Positions 1 to 12,339 of a stretch of DNA of 64,000 nt are shown here, piece by piece. The stretch is from assembly GCA_020631735.1 (NCBI GenBank), contig CM036201.1:71295428-71359427 (forward strand), in the 5' to 3' direction. Origin of the DNA: Saccharum officinarum. Lineage: Eukaryota; Streptophyta; Magnoliopsida; Poales; Poaceae. Positions within the stretch are counted from its first letter, which is position 1, and every line of letters begins with the position of its first letter. Below the pieces are notes generated by a model. The model was not told the origin of the DNA. It saw nothing but the letters and a program-made list of their open reading frames with translations, and searched no databases. Position numbers and translations under genes: made by a program.

Positions 1-1405
1 CCCGTCCATGTGGTCTCCTCAACCTCCTCCGTCGTCCTCCCCCAACCCCATCCGTGCCCTAACCGTAGCCATTCGGGCCACCACAGTGCGTGTGGTGGGT
101 AGGGTTTGCGAGCTTGTGCTCGATTCGCGCGGTCCCTCCCCTAGCGGATGGCGCACCTTTCCCAGGTTGCCACGCCCCACTCCGATGGCCTACGCACCGG
201 TCTGCGCGGTCCCTCCCCCGATGGGTAGCGTGCCTTTCCCAAGTTCTCATGCCCCTCTCCGGTGGCCTACTGACGAGATCCTAACATATAGGTATGTTAA
301 GTCCCGGGTCCAATGGTTCCCGAACGAAGAAGACCCCCTGATCAATCCCTTCAGGATTGCCCGAGGGCTCAAGGTCTGTGCCCATCGGGCATGCTCACAT
401 GCACCTCTAGCAAAGAGATCCAATCGAGCTTGACTCGACCGCAGCTTCCACCTGGGGCTCGGAGGCTTTCCCGAGCCTTGGGCTTCAGATCTACGGCATC
501 TCCACGCCTAGCCCTAGGCTCTTGCTCGGCTAACGGTGCCAGCCAAGGCTTGGGCATAAGAAGACAAGCCCTAGGCTACCAATGCCTAGGGGCTCCCTAG
601 CGCCACTCCCTAGGCATGCCCCTACCAATTGCTCCTCCAACAGGGTCACATTCGAGATGGGACATAAGAAGACAAAGCTTCCCATCTCTTTTGGAGGCTC
701 GGGGGCTTCTGGGCCTGCGTGTCAGCCCTTGGAGCCGACATCCTTCGTCAATAAGGAGACTCAAGAAGGTTTCACCTAGGAGAGGCCGGTCCAAGCCGAC
801 ACCGTCTGACACATAGAATGTCAGAATAGAGCAGCCGAATGATGCCCAGGCTTCTTTAGCTCCAAGACACCTCGATGGTCCACGACGCACCATTGCAAGG
901 CCCTCCTGGACTCTGACGCACGTAGACCATAGACTAGAACCCCCAAACCACCATGTACCCGACTTATCTCGTTATATAAGGGATAAAGTCAGACCTAGGA
1001 GGGGGAGGATCCCAATTCAATCACTAGACACTCCATTCCATTTCATCCGCCTCCATTATGCACCGAGAGCAAGGCAACCCAGAGAGGGGCATCTCATCGT
1101 CTTCTTCCTCTCTGACATGGGGGAGACTCCACCGATGGTGAGGCAAACCTTGGGATTATCACTGAGCTAACCCCCTACCATATCTCTTCATTTACACTCT
1201 GTTGTAACACCGTAGATTTTGGGTGCTCTTGAGTATAAGGATCATCAGCTGCTGGACATAGGGACCAAATTGGCCTGAACTAGGATAAACTGTTACGTAT
1301 TCTCTGCGTGATTCTTGTGTTCCTGAGTCCACCTGAGCCACTAGAGATCTCATGCTCTGACACCGACTCGAACAACATGCCTGCCGCGGTTCCGATCCTA
1401 CGACA
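1..1405 (+). mobile_element. LTR (3' part) of a Gypsy-type retrotransposon
   Basis: The segment ends in cgaca at 1401-1405, two bases before a primer-binding-site-like sequence, and is followed by a decayed gag, which is the layout of a 5' LTR. It contains the GC-rich 'ggctcgggggct' type phrases common in grass Gypsy U3 regions (around 453 and 691) and a TATA-like box (tatataa, 973-979), with a plausible transcription start shortly downstream. The left end is not defined and may lie outside the window. Family assignment is by style only. No ORF in this stretch looks like a protein gene. Confidence 0.6.
973..979 (+). promoter_or_regulatory. TATA-like box of the Gypsy LTR
   Basis: The sequence tatataa lies about 430 bp before the LTR end and is followed within 40-60 bp by an A/C-rich stretch typical of an LTR R region. 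Inferred from position and sequence only. Confidence 0.45.
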
Positions 1406-1407
1406 GC

Positions 1408-1425
1408 TGGCGCGCCAGGTAGGGG
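1408..1425 (+). other. Primer-binding site of the Gypsy element
   Basis: The sequence tggcgcgccaggtagggg begins with TGG (complement of a tRNA CCA end) two bases after the LTR terminus cgaca. The same phrase follows the 5' LTR in many grass Gypsy elements. The tRNA species was not determined. Confidence 0.6.
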
Positions 1426-2015
1426 GTAGCGTCAAGTGCAATTCTATCTCTATGGTGGCTGGAGCCACCCGCCTCATCGCCGAAGCAAGTGGCACTGCCC
1501 CAGACGGTAGTGTTCGCTTCCTCGGTGAGTTCTCCATCATAGTCGGCGCCTTCGCTGCGGGCTAGGTTCTCAACTTTTGGAGCTGGCCTACATTGCCGAC
1601 TACTATGGTGAGCTTCGTCGACTCCATGGGGTTGTGCCGATGGGAAACAAGCCCCCGGCGCCTTCTTCTCCGCCAGGACTCTTGGGAGCAGATCTTGAGG
1701 TTCTAGCCTGTCAAATCTGGTGTGGTAGCCCAAACCCCACCGTGTCGGATCGCCGCCAGATGTTCTACATGCTAGCCAACGTCCTCCACCAGATCACCAA
1801 CGATGAGGTGCTCCCGCCGCCTCATCACTTTAGGTACTACTTCCTGGACCTGCCTTTTAGGATATAGAACGCGGCGGCGTCCTTCCAGCTAGAGCTGGAG
1901 CACCTCATCAGTTGCGAGGCGCCATGGAGCACCATCCTCTCTGGCTCAGCTAGGACTGATGTCCCTTCACTCCACGCCTTCCTTGAGATCCTCTCGAGGA
2001 ACAGCCCAGAGTACG

Positions 2016-3787
2016 TGTTGGCGGTCACTATTGCATATTTAGAACCACCAATTATAGTCCAAAAACAGGAGAAATAAACAAACTTTGACACATATGCATA
2101 TACTTTGACCTTGTTCCACTTGTTTTCAGAGAAACATGTTTTTGCAGGACACATACTTGGAAACAAGTGAAAATACACAAAATAAAGAAAGAAAACACAG
2201 TGCAGAATTCGTATTCTAGGAATGCGCAAAGGAGATGAGAAGGAGAAGCCCAACCATTCTACACAACTGGGCCGAGACACCACCGCATGGGAGGCCTAGG
2301 CCCACTAGAGAAACGACCAGGCGAAGGCGGTCACGAGGCAGGCCCACCTGGGTGCGAGCGCACCCAAGGTGCGGCCGCACCCCCACCGCCTCCTCCTGGC
2401 CCCACTCTTTAGTGGCGATTGCATGGCGGTGTGTGGAGGCGGTTCCCGGTGGTTTCCCCTTTTACCAGTGCCAAACCGTCATACACTCACTATAAAACAA
2501 GGCCTAGGGCTCTCCTCTCAACACACTTCATCTTGGAGCCGCAGCTCACACACATCTTGTACTCTTCTTCATAGTTTTAGTCTTAGTCTTTGGAGCTAGC
2601 AAGAGCTACAAGGAGAGCTTGTCTCCTTGGAAGAAAGAGCAACTCTTGGTATGAATACAATGAGTTCTTCGAAGTCCAAGCTTCATCTTATTCATATAGC
2701 AATGCATATGAACTAGAGTATAGTCTTGATCATGTTATAATCATGATATATGAACTAAATTATAGTTTGTATGCTATGATCTTGACATGTTCATCTTTGT
2801 TCTTCAACATTCATATAATTTATATGAGTAGAATTAGAGCTAAGTTGAGGTAGCGGTTCATCATGCCTTCGGGTGTGCCCAAGTTCTTTACCTATCGATC
2901 CGTAGGGTCAGGGACCCGGGGGACTTGGGTAGTTTCTACATACGCAAGCATGGTGCTTGGGCATGGAGGGATAGGTGAATATATTTCCCTTTCTACGGTT
3001 GAGGGGTAGGCGGCAGGTGGTGATAACCCTGTCTGTCCCTTGTAATCCCCCACGTTCGTCTAGGGTGTAGGAGTCTAAATCGTCACATGAGGTTGCTGGC
3101 AGACCAGTACTCAGTGGCCTCCCAACCTATCTTACACTTAGCCTTAGCTCTAATAATGTAACTTGTATGATCATTAACTGTTCTTTTCATGGCTATATTA
3201 GAACAATGCCTGCTCCACTTAGGAATATTCTTTTTATTCTTTGTTTTTCTTTTATCCTTGAGGTTGGCCCAGATGTGTGTCCACTATCCATGATATACCA
3301 TTTTTACCCCTTTGTCATAAGCTATGGTCCATCATGCAAGTATGTAATCATATTTATACCAATGCTAGATGCATATACCTTGCCCTCCTTTGGGAAAATA
3401 TAAATAACGATACCTTGGAATACTCCTAGGTGAAATGCTACAATGATCGTTCCGTATGCTTGTGGATTTTGGTCTATAAATATATTAGGACTATCATGAT
3501 TGATGTTTCTAAGTACCATTACCCAGTGACTGGAACTCCCAACATGCATACGCGCTAGTGCTGAGGGAATACATTCTTGAGTAGTGACGTTTAGGAATGC
3601 CAACCAGGCATTTCTAAAATGTCATTACCTTGCAACTGTAAATCCCTATCTAGTATGAGCACCAATGTTAGGGAACTACATTCCTGAGTGATGATGTTTA
3701 GAAATGCTAGTTAGGTATTTCTAATGTCGTTACTGGTGATGGACTTGAAACCTCCTCACTTGGTAATTGCGTTAAAAAATGCCAACT
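2016..3787 (+). mobile_element. Solo LTR (1772 bp) nested in gag
   Basis: The insertion is flanked by identical 5-bp duplications gtacg (2011-2015 and 3788-3792). Its ends are tgttggc and gccaact, an LTR-type terminal inverted repeat in which the expected final A of CA has become T. A TATA-like box (tataaaac, 2491-2498) lies inside. No gag, pol, PBS or polypurine tract is present, so it is a solo LTR formed by recombination between two LTRs. The plus orientation is inferred from the TATA box. Family not recognised. Confidence 0.8.
2491..2498 (+). promoter_or_regulatory. TATA box of the solo LTR
   Basis: The sequence tataaaac lies about 475 bp into the LTR and is followed by a C/T-rich stretch suited to transcription initiation. 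This sets the likely orientation of the solo LTR. Confidence 0.45.
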
Positions 3788-4254
3788 GTACGACTCCGAT
3801 GACATCGACTACAATGCCCTCTGTGCATTTGCTACCACATCAACGACAAGGTTTAGCCTGAGGAGGTGCCCGGGCTCATGCCACCAGACCAGAGTCCCTG
3901 TAGCCGCGTGGCCTACCTTCAGGAGAAGGCGGACCGCTTGCACGCTCGGCAAGTGAACTTGGAGGCCGCCAAGGCAAAGCTCGAGCGTTAAAGGTAGGAC
4001 TTTGCGTGGCAGCAAGCCGTGCACCCTCTCGGCAATGACTATGATGCCCGCACAGGGGCTCCTAGCGGCCTCTGCTTCCCCCGTGCGGCGTACAACATGG
4101 CGGCTACTGCTTGCCACATAGAAGACATATTTGATACGCCAGACTCGAAGACCAACAAGCAGCTGAACGAGGCAAAGCGGCTCCTCTAGGTCGCCCTCGA
4201 GCAGCAGGACAAGAGTTCAGCCTCTCGGTGCCCCACCGCGCTCTCCCGGTGAAT

Positions 4255-6041
4255 GTCCTGAAACGACACTAATTTCTGTGAAGGGAAATCCACAGAGTCG
4301 AAGTGTAATAAGACCGTGGTAGATCTTATTACCCAAATTCCAGTTGAATATCATATCCATACAATGATAATATAAGAGTACATAAAGTGCGGAATTACAT
4401 AAATTATTACATCGCCGCATTGGCGGAAACAAAAGTAGCAATCATACTGAACAGCTTGAAGATAAGATCGCCAAACTCGAGCGTAGGCATGAACCCCTCA
4501 ACCGTCAAACTCCTCTGAGCTAAACTCCTCAGCAGAACCTGTGTGCCAAAATTTATCAGTACGATTTGTACTGGCCACTCCCATCCCTATGAGCATTGCT
4601 TTGGATGCAAGTTGGATATAAGCAAAATGAACCTATAAGGCTGGGTTCCTATGCAGTAGCATATCAAATAAATAATAGTTTGTCAAGTTTTAAACACCAT
4701 TCCCACACACATTCCACTCCATTCCCTTTTCTGAGCCAGATTTCGATCCTAGGATCAACATACCACCATCTCTACACCATCACCATACCAATGCTCAGTC
4801 AACAGGCCAACTCCCTCTCGGCACTGTCTCAAGGCCCGTAGCCCCTGGCTAGGACTGACACTCTCTCACGAGGGAAGAAGAGAAGGACTCATCTCACTAT
4901 CTAGTTTAAGCGAAACCCAGGAAAGGTCCATAGCCGACAAGTCGGCACATGTATCGATTGATTAACCATACACTCTGCAGAGGTTTTACATAACCACAAG
5001 ATCCGCCTTCCTTGCTGACCGTCGTCAACTGGGCTGATTCCATCTGCTTGCTAGCCTAGGATAATGCCACTCTACCATTCAGCCCTGGTTCACCCCAAGT
5101 CAAGTCTGGGGTGGCTGAAACTGTGAGTCATGAGCCGGGTCCACAAGGTCTCCATGAAGTCTCGGAAGGGTGTGGGGGAAATCCTCCGCACCCCGTACCT
5201 CCTTACACTGTCCGCAATCAACCTAGCAGTAGTGGCAAAATCCTACCAAGTAGTCCAGCCGTCCCGCACCATATAGGGCGAGTGGTACGTAAGGCTTCCC
5301 GGTGAATCTAAGTACTAGTAGGTCCTTAGGGATGACCAAGCCAGAATGTCTCCATCAAGGTTTCCATTTACCGTGCCACCACAGCACCTCCATCCCGGGC
5401 TCCACCCATCACAGGTTCACACCTAGGTCACCTCATATACCATTTACCCACCATAGGTATACACTTCCAGGGGTGCCCAGGTAGCATCCCATAGTAAGAC
5501 TTGCCCCAGCCTCATCATATACTCCAACTTGGTCGACACAACCCTCACCCTCCACACACCCAAGTCACACACGCAACACTCTCCGCATAGTCTAGGTAAC
5601 ACCAGTTTCCACCACGCACGTAGTATAAGCGTAGTAGAAGTATAAGTAATGAAATATATAGCAGTAAGCGTGTGTCTAGCCTAATAGCATGGTATGCAGG
5701 GGTAAGGTTGCGTCAAGGTAAAGGCTTTCAAGGAAGCATACTACCATGCAAGTTCTAGCATAATATAATTGTAGTAGTAAAGTAAAGCGATAACAGTTCT
5801 ATATTAGCCAAGCGTAATAGGTGCTATGAGATTGGGTGGGATGTGGCACCTTCAGTGTAGTCGTCTTCGTAATCCTCATGGTACTCATGATCCTTGTCTG
5901 TCTGGTTCTCCTCCGAGTCTGCATCGTTCGCATTATAGTCGCGTTAGCGACGTCTATAGAATAGCACAAAGAAGCAATGTAAATTCAAAAGAGCCAAAAG
6001 CACTAAAACTTGGGTTCATTGCGTAGAGCTTGATTTTAGAT
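4255..6041 (-). mobile_element. Reverse-oriented Gypsy LTR fragment up to the gap
   Basis: At 4255 gag-like sequence gives way to tgtcctgaaacgacactaat, which reads on the minus strand as an LTR 3' terminus ending in gtttcaggaca. The following 1.8 kb contains no protein-like ORF and is rich in phrases typical of grass Gypsy LTRs. The other LTR end is lost in or beyond the N gap, so completeness and target duplication cannot be tested. Short ORFs here (for example 4596-4841, 5111-5305) are not supported as genes. Confidence 0.5.
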
Positions 6042-6141
6042 NNNNNNNNNNNNNNNNNNNNNNNNNNNNNNNNNNNNNNNNNNNNNNNNNNNNNNNNNNN
6101 NNNNNNNNNNNNNNNNNNNNNNNNNNNNNNNNNNNNNNNNN
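6042..6141. other. Assembly gap (100 N)
   Basis: Exactly 100 N, a conventional placeholder for a gap of unknown size. It falls between a reversed LTR fragment and non-coding sequence preceding a truncated pol. Confidence 0.99.
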
Positions 6142-6863
6142 GTTAGCTTATAAGGAGATTGACCAATTAAGGGCGGAGTTAGGTCATCCCAAGATTTATT
6201 AGAGCTTAACTAGGAAATAGGAAAATCTCTATGTAATAAGAACGATAGTAGTTGCGAGTCAATTTTTAAGTTGGGATTGTTTTTGAGAGTCAGTTTGTGG
6301 TGTCAACAATTTTGTGATTGATGGATATTTTATTATGATAATGTGTGATTTGGATCTTTGTAATGTGTGCTGGAGTTTTATAGACAGGCCTACAAGTTCC
6401 ATGGTTAAGAATATTAAGTTTGATCAAAATATATTAGTTGTGTTATGAGGTGAACATAGTTCTGTCCTTTGCTGATTTTTAGTCAGTCATGGATGTTTTA
6501 AGAAATAACTTAAAATCCATTAATGGGAAATTTAGGAAATTATACTGAGAATAATTAGACTTCTATATCTTTCTAACCCCGCAAGAATTATTTAATTCTT
6601 ATTAAGAGCTAAGAGATATATCTATTTCAAGTTGGGGTTACTGCCACAGTCGCCTGGAATTCTGAAACAGTTTCGGTTAAGTTCAGTTTTTGGCAATTAT
6701 TTGAAGATTCAGAAAAAGTGTTGTGAATAAAAAGTTATAAGATATTTTGTAAGCTTTCCAACCATGTAAAGATCATCTGAATTGGACGTCTGTAGCTCGA
6801 TATAACAGTTTTACTGAGTACTGAAATTGGGATTTGCACAGAGAAATCAGATTTTGCTTATCT
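6142..6863. other. Non-coding, LTR-like sequence
   Basis: AT-rich sequence with no credible ORF. The phrase around 6745-6800 (aagctttccaacc followed by a 'gatcatctgaattggacgtctg' type stretch) resembles motifs in plant Gypsy LTRs. It meets the truncated pol near 6864 without LTR-like termini, so the junction may be a rearrangement rather than an insertion. Confidence 0.35.
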
Positions 6864-6971
6864 ATGAATTGGAAAACCACCTTTTGATGTTAGCGAGATT
6901 CGTAGTTTCTTGAATTAGCTGGATTATTACAGACGGTTCATTGAAGGGTTTTCTAACTTGCCAAAACCTAT
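6864..6971 (+). pseudogene. Truncated reverse-transcriptase tail of the Tekay-like pol
   Basis: Conceptual translation gives the conserved C-terminal RT/connection text of Ty3/Gypsy pol: an MNWK-like start, then VSEIRSFL, DYYRRFIEGFS and a terminal Lys-Pro. There is a one-base frameshift near 6875 and a stop where the family normally has Gly. Everything upstream (gag, protease, most of RT) is missing, so the host element is 5'-truncated. The reading resumes at 11172 after a 4.2-kb insertion, inside the same Lys-Pro-Met-Thr stretch. Confidence 0.8.
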
Positions 6972-8650
6972 TTTACACCCCGGTTTTCTAAAGACAAAAA
7001 CCAAGACTAATCATATGTGTGCCCAGGAAGTCCACAACATATGCCAGAATGAAAAGTATCAAGAAACAATGTTATTATATAACGTATACATAGCTATATA
7101 ACACTTACATCAGAGTATCGCAGAATGGTGACTAAACTTCGGGCTCATTCTTTCTCAGGGACGGCTGACTGGGGGTAACATATGCCTAGCACTTCTACTA
7201 GTCTTCTGGAAACTCCACTACACCTTTGTCCTTTTTCCGAGTAGCATCTTTACACACTAGAGTGTGGGGGAAATAGCAAGAATGAGTCCATGTCAAACTC
7301 AACAAGTATAACACAGGGTTCATGAGGCTCAAAAAGGCTAGACACTGTTTAACTGCGTTTAGCTTTTAATCATCATATAATTAGCAATTGAGTAGCATCA
7401 AGGTAATCCAAATCCCATTAATGAATCAATGATCAATTGTAATAAGGATAATGAATAGCATTAACATGAGTATAATAATAATCAACAACAATTAAGCATG
7501 ATATAATAATGGTGATCAACTATTCTGTAAGAATCCCCAAGGCCGCTCGTATCCGTGAGCACGGCTAGTATACCAGTTTTTAACTCTGCGCAGAGGTGTA
7601 CACTTTCACTGTGAGTCATAATTTCCATATGCTAAGGGTCATGAATCCCTAAGCACAAGAAACCATATAAAGCCATCCAAAAGTTCGTCTAACAAGTTAG
7701 GGCCATTAGATTCACTCGGCAGGCAGATGTAGAACCCCCTTCCCTGTGGCACAACAACCGCAGCCTATACACACTAGGCCAGGGGCTCGCACTATACCCA
7801 ACGTGGCAAGCCATTCTTACGCCATTTAAGGTAACCTCTAACAAGCTAGAAAAGGTCTCTTGAACAACTAGAGCCAGAGCCATATAGCCCTCACAGCTGT
7901 ACTGTATGTCCCGGTTATCACTTACAGGTAAGTCCTTACGGAGAGTAACTAGAGCATCAAAATAACCCACATGCTCTAGCCCCTTTCAACAGAAATAACA
8001 TCATCTTAATTGGTTGATTGCATAATCCATTAGTCAAATTACAAGATCATTGTTCATAATTAAGCGCTAGCAGTAGCTACCAAATGCATAACCCATAGGT
8101 GACAAGGAAACAAGATATCAATAGCTAAGTTATAATCTCTATGGTTGTCAAGGAAGACACATGCATATGTATAATAATTTCAGTGAATAAGTAACAAGGA
8201 TAGTCCCATGTTATACTTGCCTTGATCAAAGCTTTCCTGATGATACTGCTGGTCTGGCTCAAAATAATACTCTTGATCGTCAAGAAACTGCTCACCGTCT
8301 ATACTCGATCATCAAGCACCAACACACAATCATCCGAGCAACCATACACTAAGCAAACAAATAGACATAATTAAAACAGTACACCAACAGTAGAAAACAA
8401 TATAAAAAGTTTGTAAACTCTTTTACACGTTACTACGATCACACAGATGTAAAGATCACGAAATTCGGATTTAAAACGTGAAAGTTATGAATTTTCTAAG
8501 ATTTCCTATATATAAATAATTACTTTAATATAAACTCGAAAATAAAATTTTCCAAACCTACTGTACAGCTACACTAACATATAGAGCTCGCAAATACGAA
8601 CCTAACGCAACTTGAACGGGTCAAATCGGAGTCAAAACGGAGAAGATATG
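6972..8650 (-). repeat. Inverted repeat arm A (LTR 3' half)
   Basis: Near reverse complement of about 14450-16152. Shared landmarks include the 'ctaacaagttagggccattagattcactcgg' region (7689-7720), reading as its complement near 15405-15435, and the terminal phrase around the 'cacatatgattagcctgg' motif. It arises because two related LTRs lie in opposite orientation. Confidence 0.85.
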
Positions 8651-11171
8651 GCCTAATCAAGATTGTATGTATATACGTATTTCTATCGTATTTCGGGATT
8701 TGTTTTACTAAAGAAAAAATGGCCACAAATCATACCCATGACATCATGTGATGTCATCAAGCTAGCTAACCACTATGGTCACGATAACGTAAAAGAAGCT
8801 GTTAACAAAACTATCGTTAAACCATGTGTTGCTTTTAGTTAGAAAATATTTACATGCACATTAATCAAGTTATCAGTGGTGCATAAAAGGACGAATGTTA
8901 ATCTCTATGTTGTTTTTAATTTGGAAAGCAGTTGTGTGCACAGAGATTAGTCAAAATTAATAATTCAAAAATTTAGAAAACATAAAGCTTGTTAAACATT
9001 GTTGCCATATAGTAGACGACATCGATCAGATGCAACCCAGAAAGAATAGATTAAAGTGGGGCTAAAGCGATTAATATACGATGGAAATAAGATTACGGCA
9101 ACGATAAGCATATATAACTATGGAGACTCGCTGGCAGCCAGAGCAGGTCCACTATGTATATGAGAGATGCAATTTCTTAATTGAAGAATAAATAAAGAAT
9201 GATGATTTATTATGCATGAACCACGTACACCTGACATCAGCATAAGGTTTAATCAATAGAATAATCTAACAAGGACTAATCTGGCCGCTAACCTTTAGTT
9301 AATCATGGTGCACGTTTGCATGCTGCACAAGATAGCTTGTTGGAGTAGCAAGGACAGGTTGATCAACACGCAGTTGCAACAGTTGAGATAACTTCGTGCA
9401 TGCAAACATGGTAGCAGCGAGAAACTACAGCATGTCCGGCTTCAGCGGTATAGAAGTTTCACGGAGGTCACGACTTATGGAACTATGAAGGCAGAGGGCA
9501 GGTTCTGTAGATGTGCTCACCTTGAGTCGGCGAAGAACAGTGCTGACGTGCTCGATTTGGACAAAAAGATGGTGCTTCCAGTAGGACTCCACCGCCCTCC
9601 TGGCCATGTGGCGATGGCAGACACGGAAGTCATCACGGGCAGTAGATGGATTGCGAGTCCGGCAATATCAACAAAAGCGGTGGCCAGCACAAGCTGGAAT
9701 AGGAGCGTGGTGGCAACTGCACGAGATATGCTGCTCAGGTCGATGGCCACCAAGATGACCCAACAAGTTTGGAATCCTGGACAGAATAACGAGGACTCCG
9801 AGTATGAAACTACTTCAGGACGATACGCGTTCGTGAGCTTGGCATGCAGCGGCAGGTAGATGACACGACGCCTGACATTGCGATGTGATAGGGTCGGTGA
9901 TGTTCAACTGGTCTTCGTGATAGCGTGGCAGACCACACGAAGGTAGCAGCCTAAGCCTGAACTAACGATGATAGTAGCCCCTCAGCGATCTTGGGAAGGC
10001 AGCAGCGGCAGGGCTTCACCTGGTCGTGCCCTCCATCAGTGGTCCCGCGGCAGCCGGCAGGACCTCAGGACGACCTGAGCCTCTTCACGGAAGCCCTAGA
10101 TACATAACAGCAGCATGCCTTGCTGACGTCGGGCATCGGCGAGATTTCGGCCAGTCTTGATGGCTGGCGATCCTTTGGCATTGATAGGCCTTGGCTGCCA
10201 TGTCAAGCGACGATGAGGTGAGGGAGGTTGGTACATGAAGCAAAGAGAGCAGAGGAAAGGGTTGTCGGCAACTCTGCGACGGCTCGGGAAAAAGGATTTC
10301 ATATCACAAGATCAAAAAGAGAAACGTGGGCATGTATTTATATACTCTAGGTTAAAGCCAAGTTGGAATAGGATTAGATTTTATTATTTTCGGAATTAAT
10401 GAATTTTATGACTAGAAATAATTCTAGAAAATCTAGAATTACTATTTGAGTCACATAAATAATCTGCAAAACGTACGTACAGAAACAGGATTTCTTTCCT
10501 TACGTGTACAGCCGCTCAACATGCATTGACATATACATATACATATATATTTAAGATACGGCGAGAGATAGAGGGAGCTACGAGCGACGGCTCGCGATAA
10601 GAGTTGTACCTCTGAAATCAGGGCGTCGAGGGCTACGCCGGCATATATATAGTCGTAGGGTTTGGAAACTTTTCGGAATTTCTTAATTTGGGGATTATTT
10701 TAATTCCGCGAATAAAATAATTCCAGAAAATCTAGAATTACCTTTTTGGCCGCGAAAAATAGCCCGGAGCTCAGAAAAATCACCGGAAACATCCTGGAGA
10801 CTCTTGGAAAGATAAGTAACTCAACTAAATGAGTTTGAGCTCATGAAAAGATGGATGAAGAGATCAAGGAAAAAGATTAAGCTCACGGAAATTGAAAATT
10901 TTAAATCCAGAAAATGCTAAAAAGTTTTCCGATGAAAAGTAAACGTCATCCTATGATATTTTGAAAATAATAGCACCCACCAACACCAAAGACAAGCATC
11001 ACACAAACACCACATTATCAATTTAATATGAAAAAGTTTAAAACCAAAATTTTCTATATTTAAATTAGCAGCAACTTAACTTATCTAATAAATCTATTCA
11101 AATATTGAAATCATCTATTTTATTTAGTGTTTTTCATGCACAATCCAAAATAGGAAATTTTGGGTGTGACA
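6972..11171 (-). mobile_element. Reverse-oriented solo LTR (4.2 kb) inserted in pol
   Basis: The insertion is bounded by duplicated cctat (6967-6971 and 11172-11176). On the minus strand it starts tgtcacaccc (right end) and finishes near ggggtgtaaa (left end), a mutated LTR terminal inverted repeat. Its last about 1.7 kb (6972-about 8650) matches, in reverse complement, the 3' part of the plus-strand LTR at 13237-16152, while its 5' part differs. A minus-strand TATA-like box (tatataaatac, 10334-10345 region) fits a promoter. No gag-pol is inside, so it is a solo LTR of a related family. ORFs inside it, including minus 7689-7970 and plus 9485-9859, have no recognised homology. Confidence 0.8.
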
Positions 11172-11771
11172 CCTATGACATCTCTATTAGAGAAGAATGC
11201 CAAGTTTGTGTGGTCAGATAAATGTCAAGCTAGTTTTGAGGAATTGAAGAAGAGGTTGACTACAGCGCCTGTTTTGGTTTTACCAGATTTGAGTAAGAAG
11301 TTTTCTATTTATTGTGATGCTTCTCGTCAAGGTTTGGGATGTGTTCTTATGCAAGAAGGCAGAGTTGTGGCTTATGCATCTAGGCAGTTGAGAAAGCATG
11401 AGTTGAATTATCCTACACATGATTTGGAGTTAGCAGCTGTAGTTCATGCTTTAAAGATTGGGAGACATTATTTGATTGGACATAAGAGTGATATATACAC
11501 TGATCATAAGAGTTTGAAGTATATTTTCACTCAGTCAGATCTGAATTTGAGGCAACGCAGATGGTTAGAGTTGATTAAGGATTATGATATTGAGATACAC
11601 TATCATCCTGGTAAGGCTAAAAAAGTAGCTGATGCTCTTAGTAGGAAAAGTTATGCCAATGAGATACGGACGCTGTCTATGACTAGTGAGTTATGTGCTG
11701 AATTTGAATATTTGAATTTAGGAATTGTTACTAATACAATGGAATTAGTGATAGAGCCTACTTTAGAGTAA
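11172..11771 (+). pseudogene. RNase H region of the Tekay/Del-like Gypsy pol
   Basis: An open segment of about 200 codons carries the Ty3/Gypsy connection and RNase H domain. It includes [18 protein letters not shown], then [18 protein letters not shown] (first catalytic Asp), [21 protein letters not shown] (catalytic Glu), [13 protein letters not shown] (catalytic Asp) and the family-typical [15 protein letters not shown] end. In the element this domain degrades the RNA of the RNA-DNA hybrid. A stop at 11769-11771 interrupts what should run on into integrase. The true 5' continuation lies at 6864-6971, across the inserted solo LTR, so the ATG at 11160 belongs to the LTR boundary and is not a real start. 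Confidence 0.9.
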
Positions 11772-11832
11772 AAAATTTACAAGGGTCAGTTGAAGGATGA
11801 GAAACTGAAGAAGATAGCAGAAGATATAGTGA

Positions 11833-12339
11833 TTGGTAAGTCATCAGGGTTTTCGAATGGATGATAAAGGTATTTTGTGGTTTGGAAAGAGGCTGTGTGT
11901 ATCTGAGGATCAAGCTGTTCGACAGGCAATTCTTCGCGAAGCTCATGAGTCAGCTTATTCCATTCATCCTGGTAGTACTAAGATGTATTTGGATTTTAAA
12001 CAGAAATATTGGTGGGTTGGATTAAAGCGAGATATGGCTGAGTATGTGGCATTGTATGACACTTGTCAGAGGGTGAAAGCAGAGCATCAGAGACCTGCTG
12101 GATTGTTGCAACCAATGAAGATTCCTGAATGGAAGTGGGAGGAAGTTGGTACGGACTTTATAGTAGGGTTACCGCGTACTCAGAGAGGTTATGATTCTAT
12201 TTGGGTGATAGTGGATAGCTTGACTAAAGTTGCTCATTTTATACTAGTCAAGACTAAATTACACGGGAGTATAATTAGCTACCTTGTATATAGAAAGAAT
12301 AGTATGTTTGCATGGAGTTCCAAAGAAGATTGTATCTGA
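11833..12339 (+). pseudogene. Integrase N-terminal zinc finger and start of catalytic core
   Basis: The translation contains the H-H-C-C region: HESAYSIHPGSTKMY, then about 30 residues later YDTCQRVKAEHQRP. The first Cys of the usual CDxC pair is replaced by Tyr, so zinc binding is probably lost. The first catalytic Asp follows in the EEVGTDFIVGLP stretch. The frame is lost near 12280, just before the second catalytic Asp. Part of the same pol polyprotein as 11172-11771, separated by a stop. Confidence 0.9.

Larger units (their letters stand above)
1577..4212 (+). pseudogene. Decayed Gypsy gag, split by a solo LTR
   Basis: A gag-like reading frame runs 1577-2015 and resumes at 3793-4212. The first part begins MELAYIADYYGELRRLHGVV, has an in-frame stop at 1865 and continues through LHAFLEILSRNSPEY. 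Removing the 2016-3787 insertion and one copy of the 5-bp duplication makes this frame read straight into an acidic stretch (DSDDIDY). Later text includes an amphipathic Lys/Glu/Ala stretch (EKADRLHARQVNLEAAKAKL, around 3931) in another frame, so at least one frameshift and further stops are present. The identification as gag rests on its position after the LTR and primer-binding site plus this charged composition. Protease and pol are absent because the element stops where a reversed LTR begins at 4255. Confidence 0.55.
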
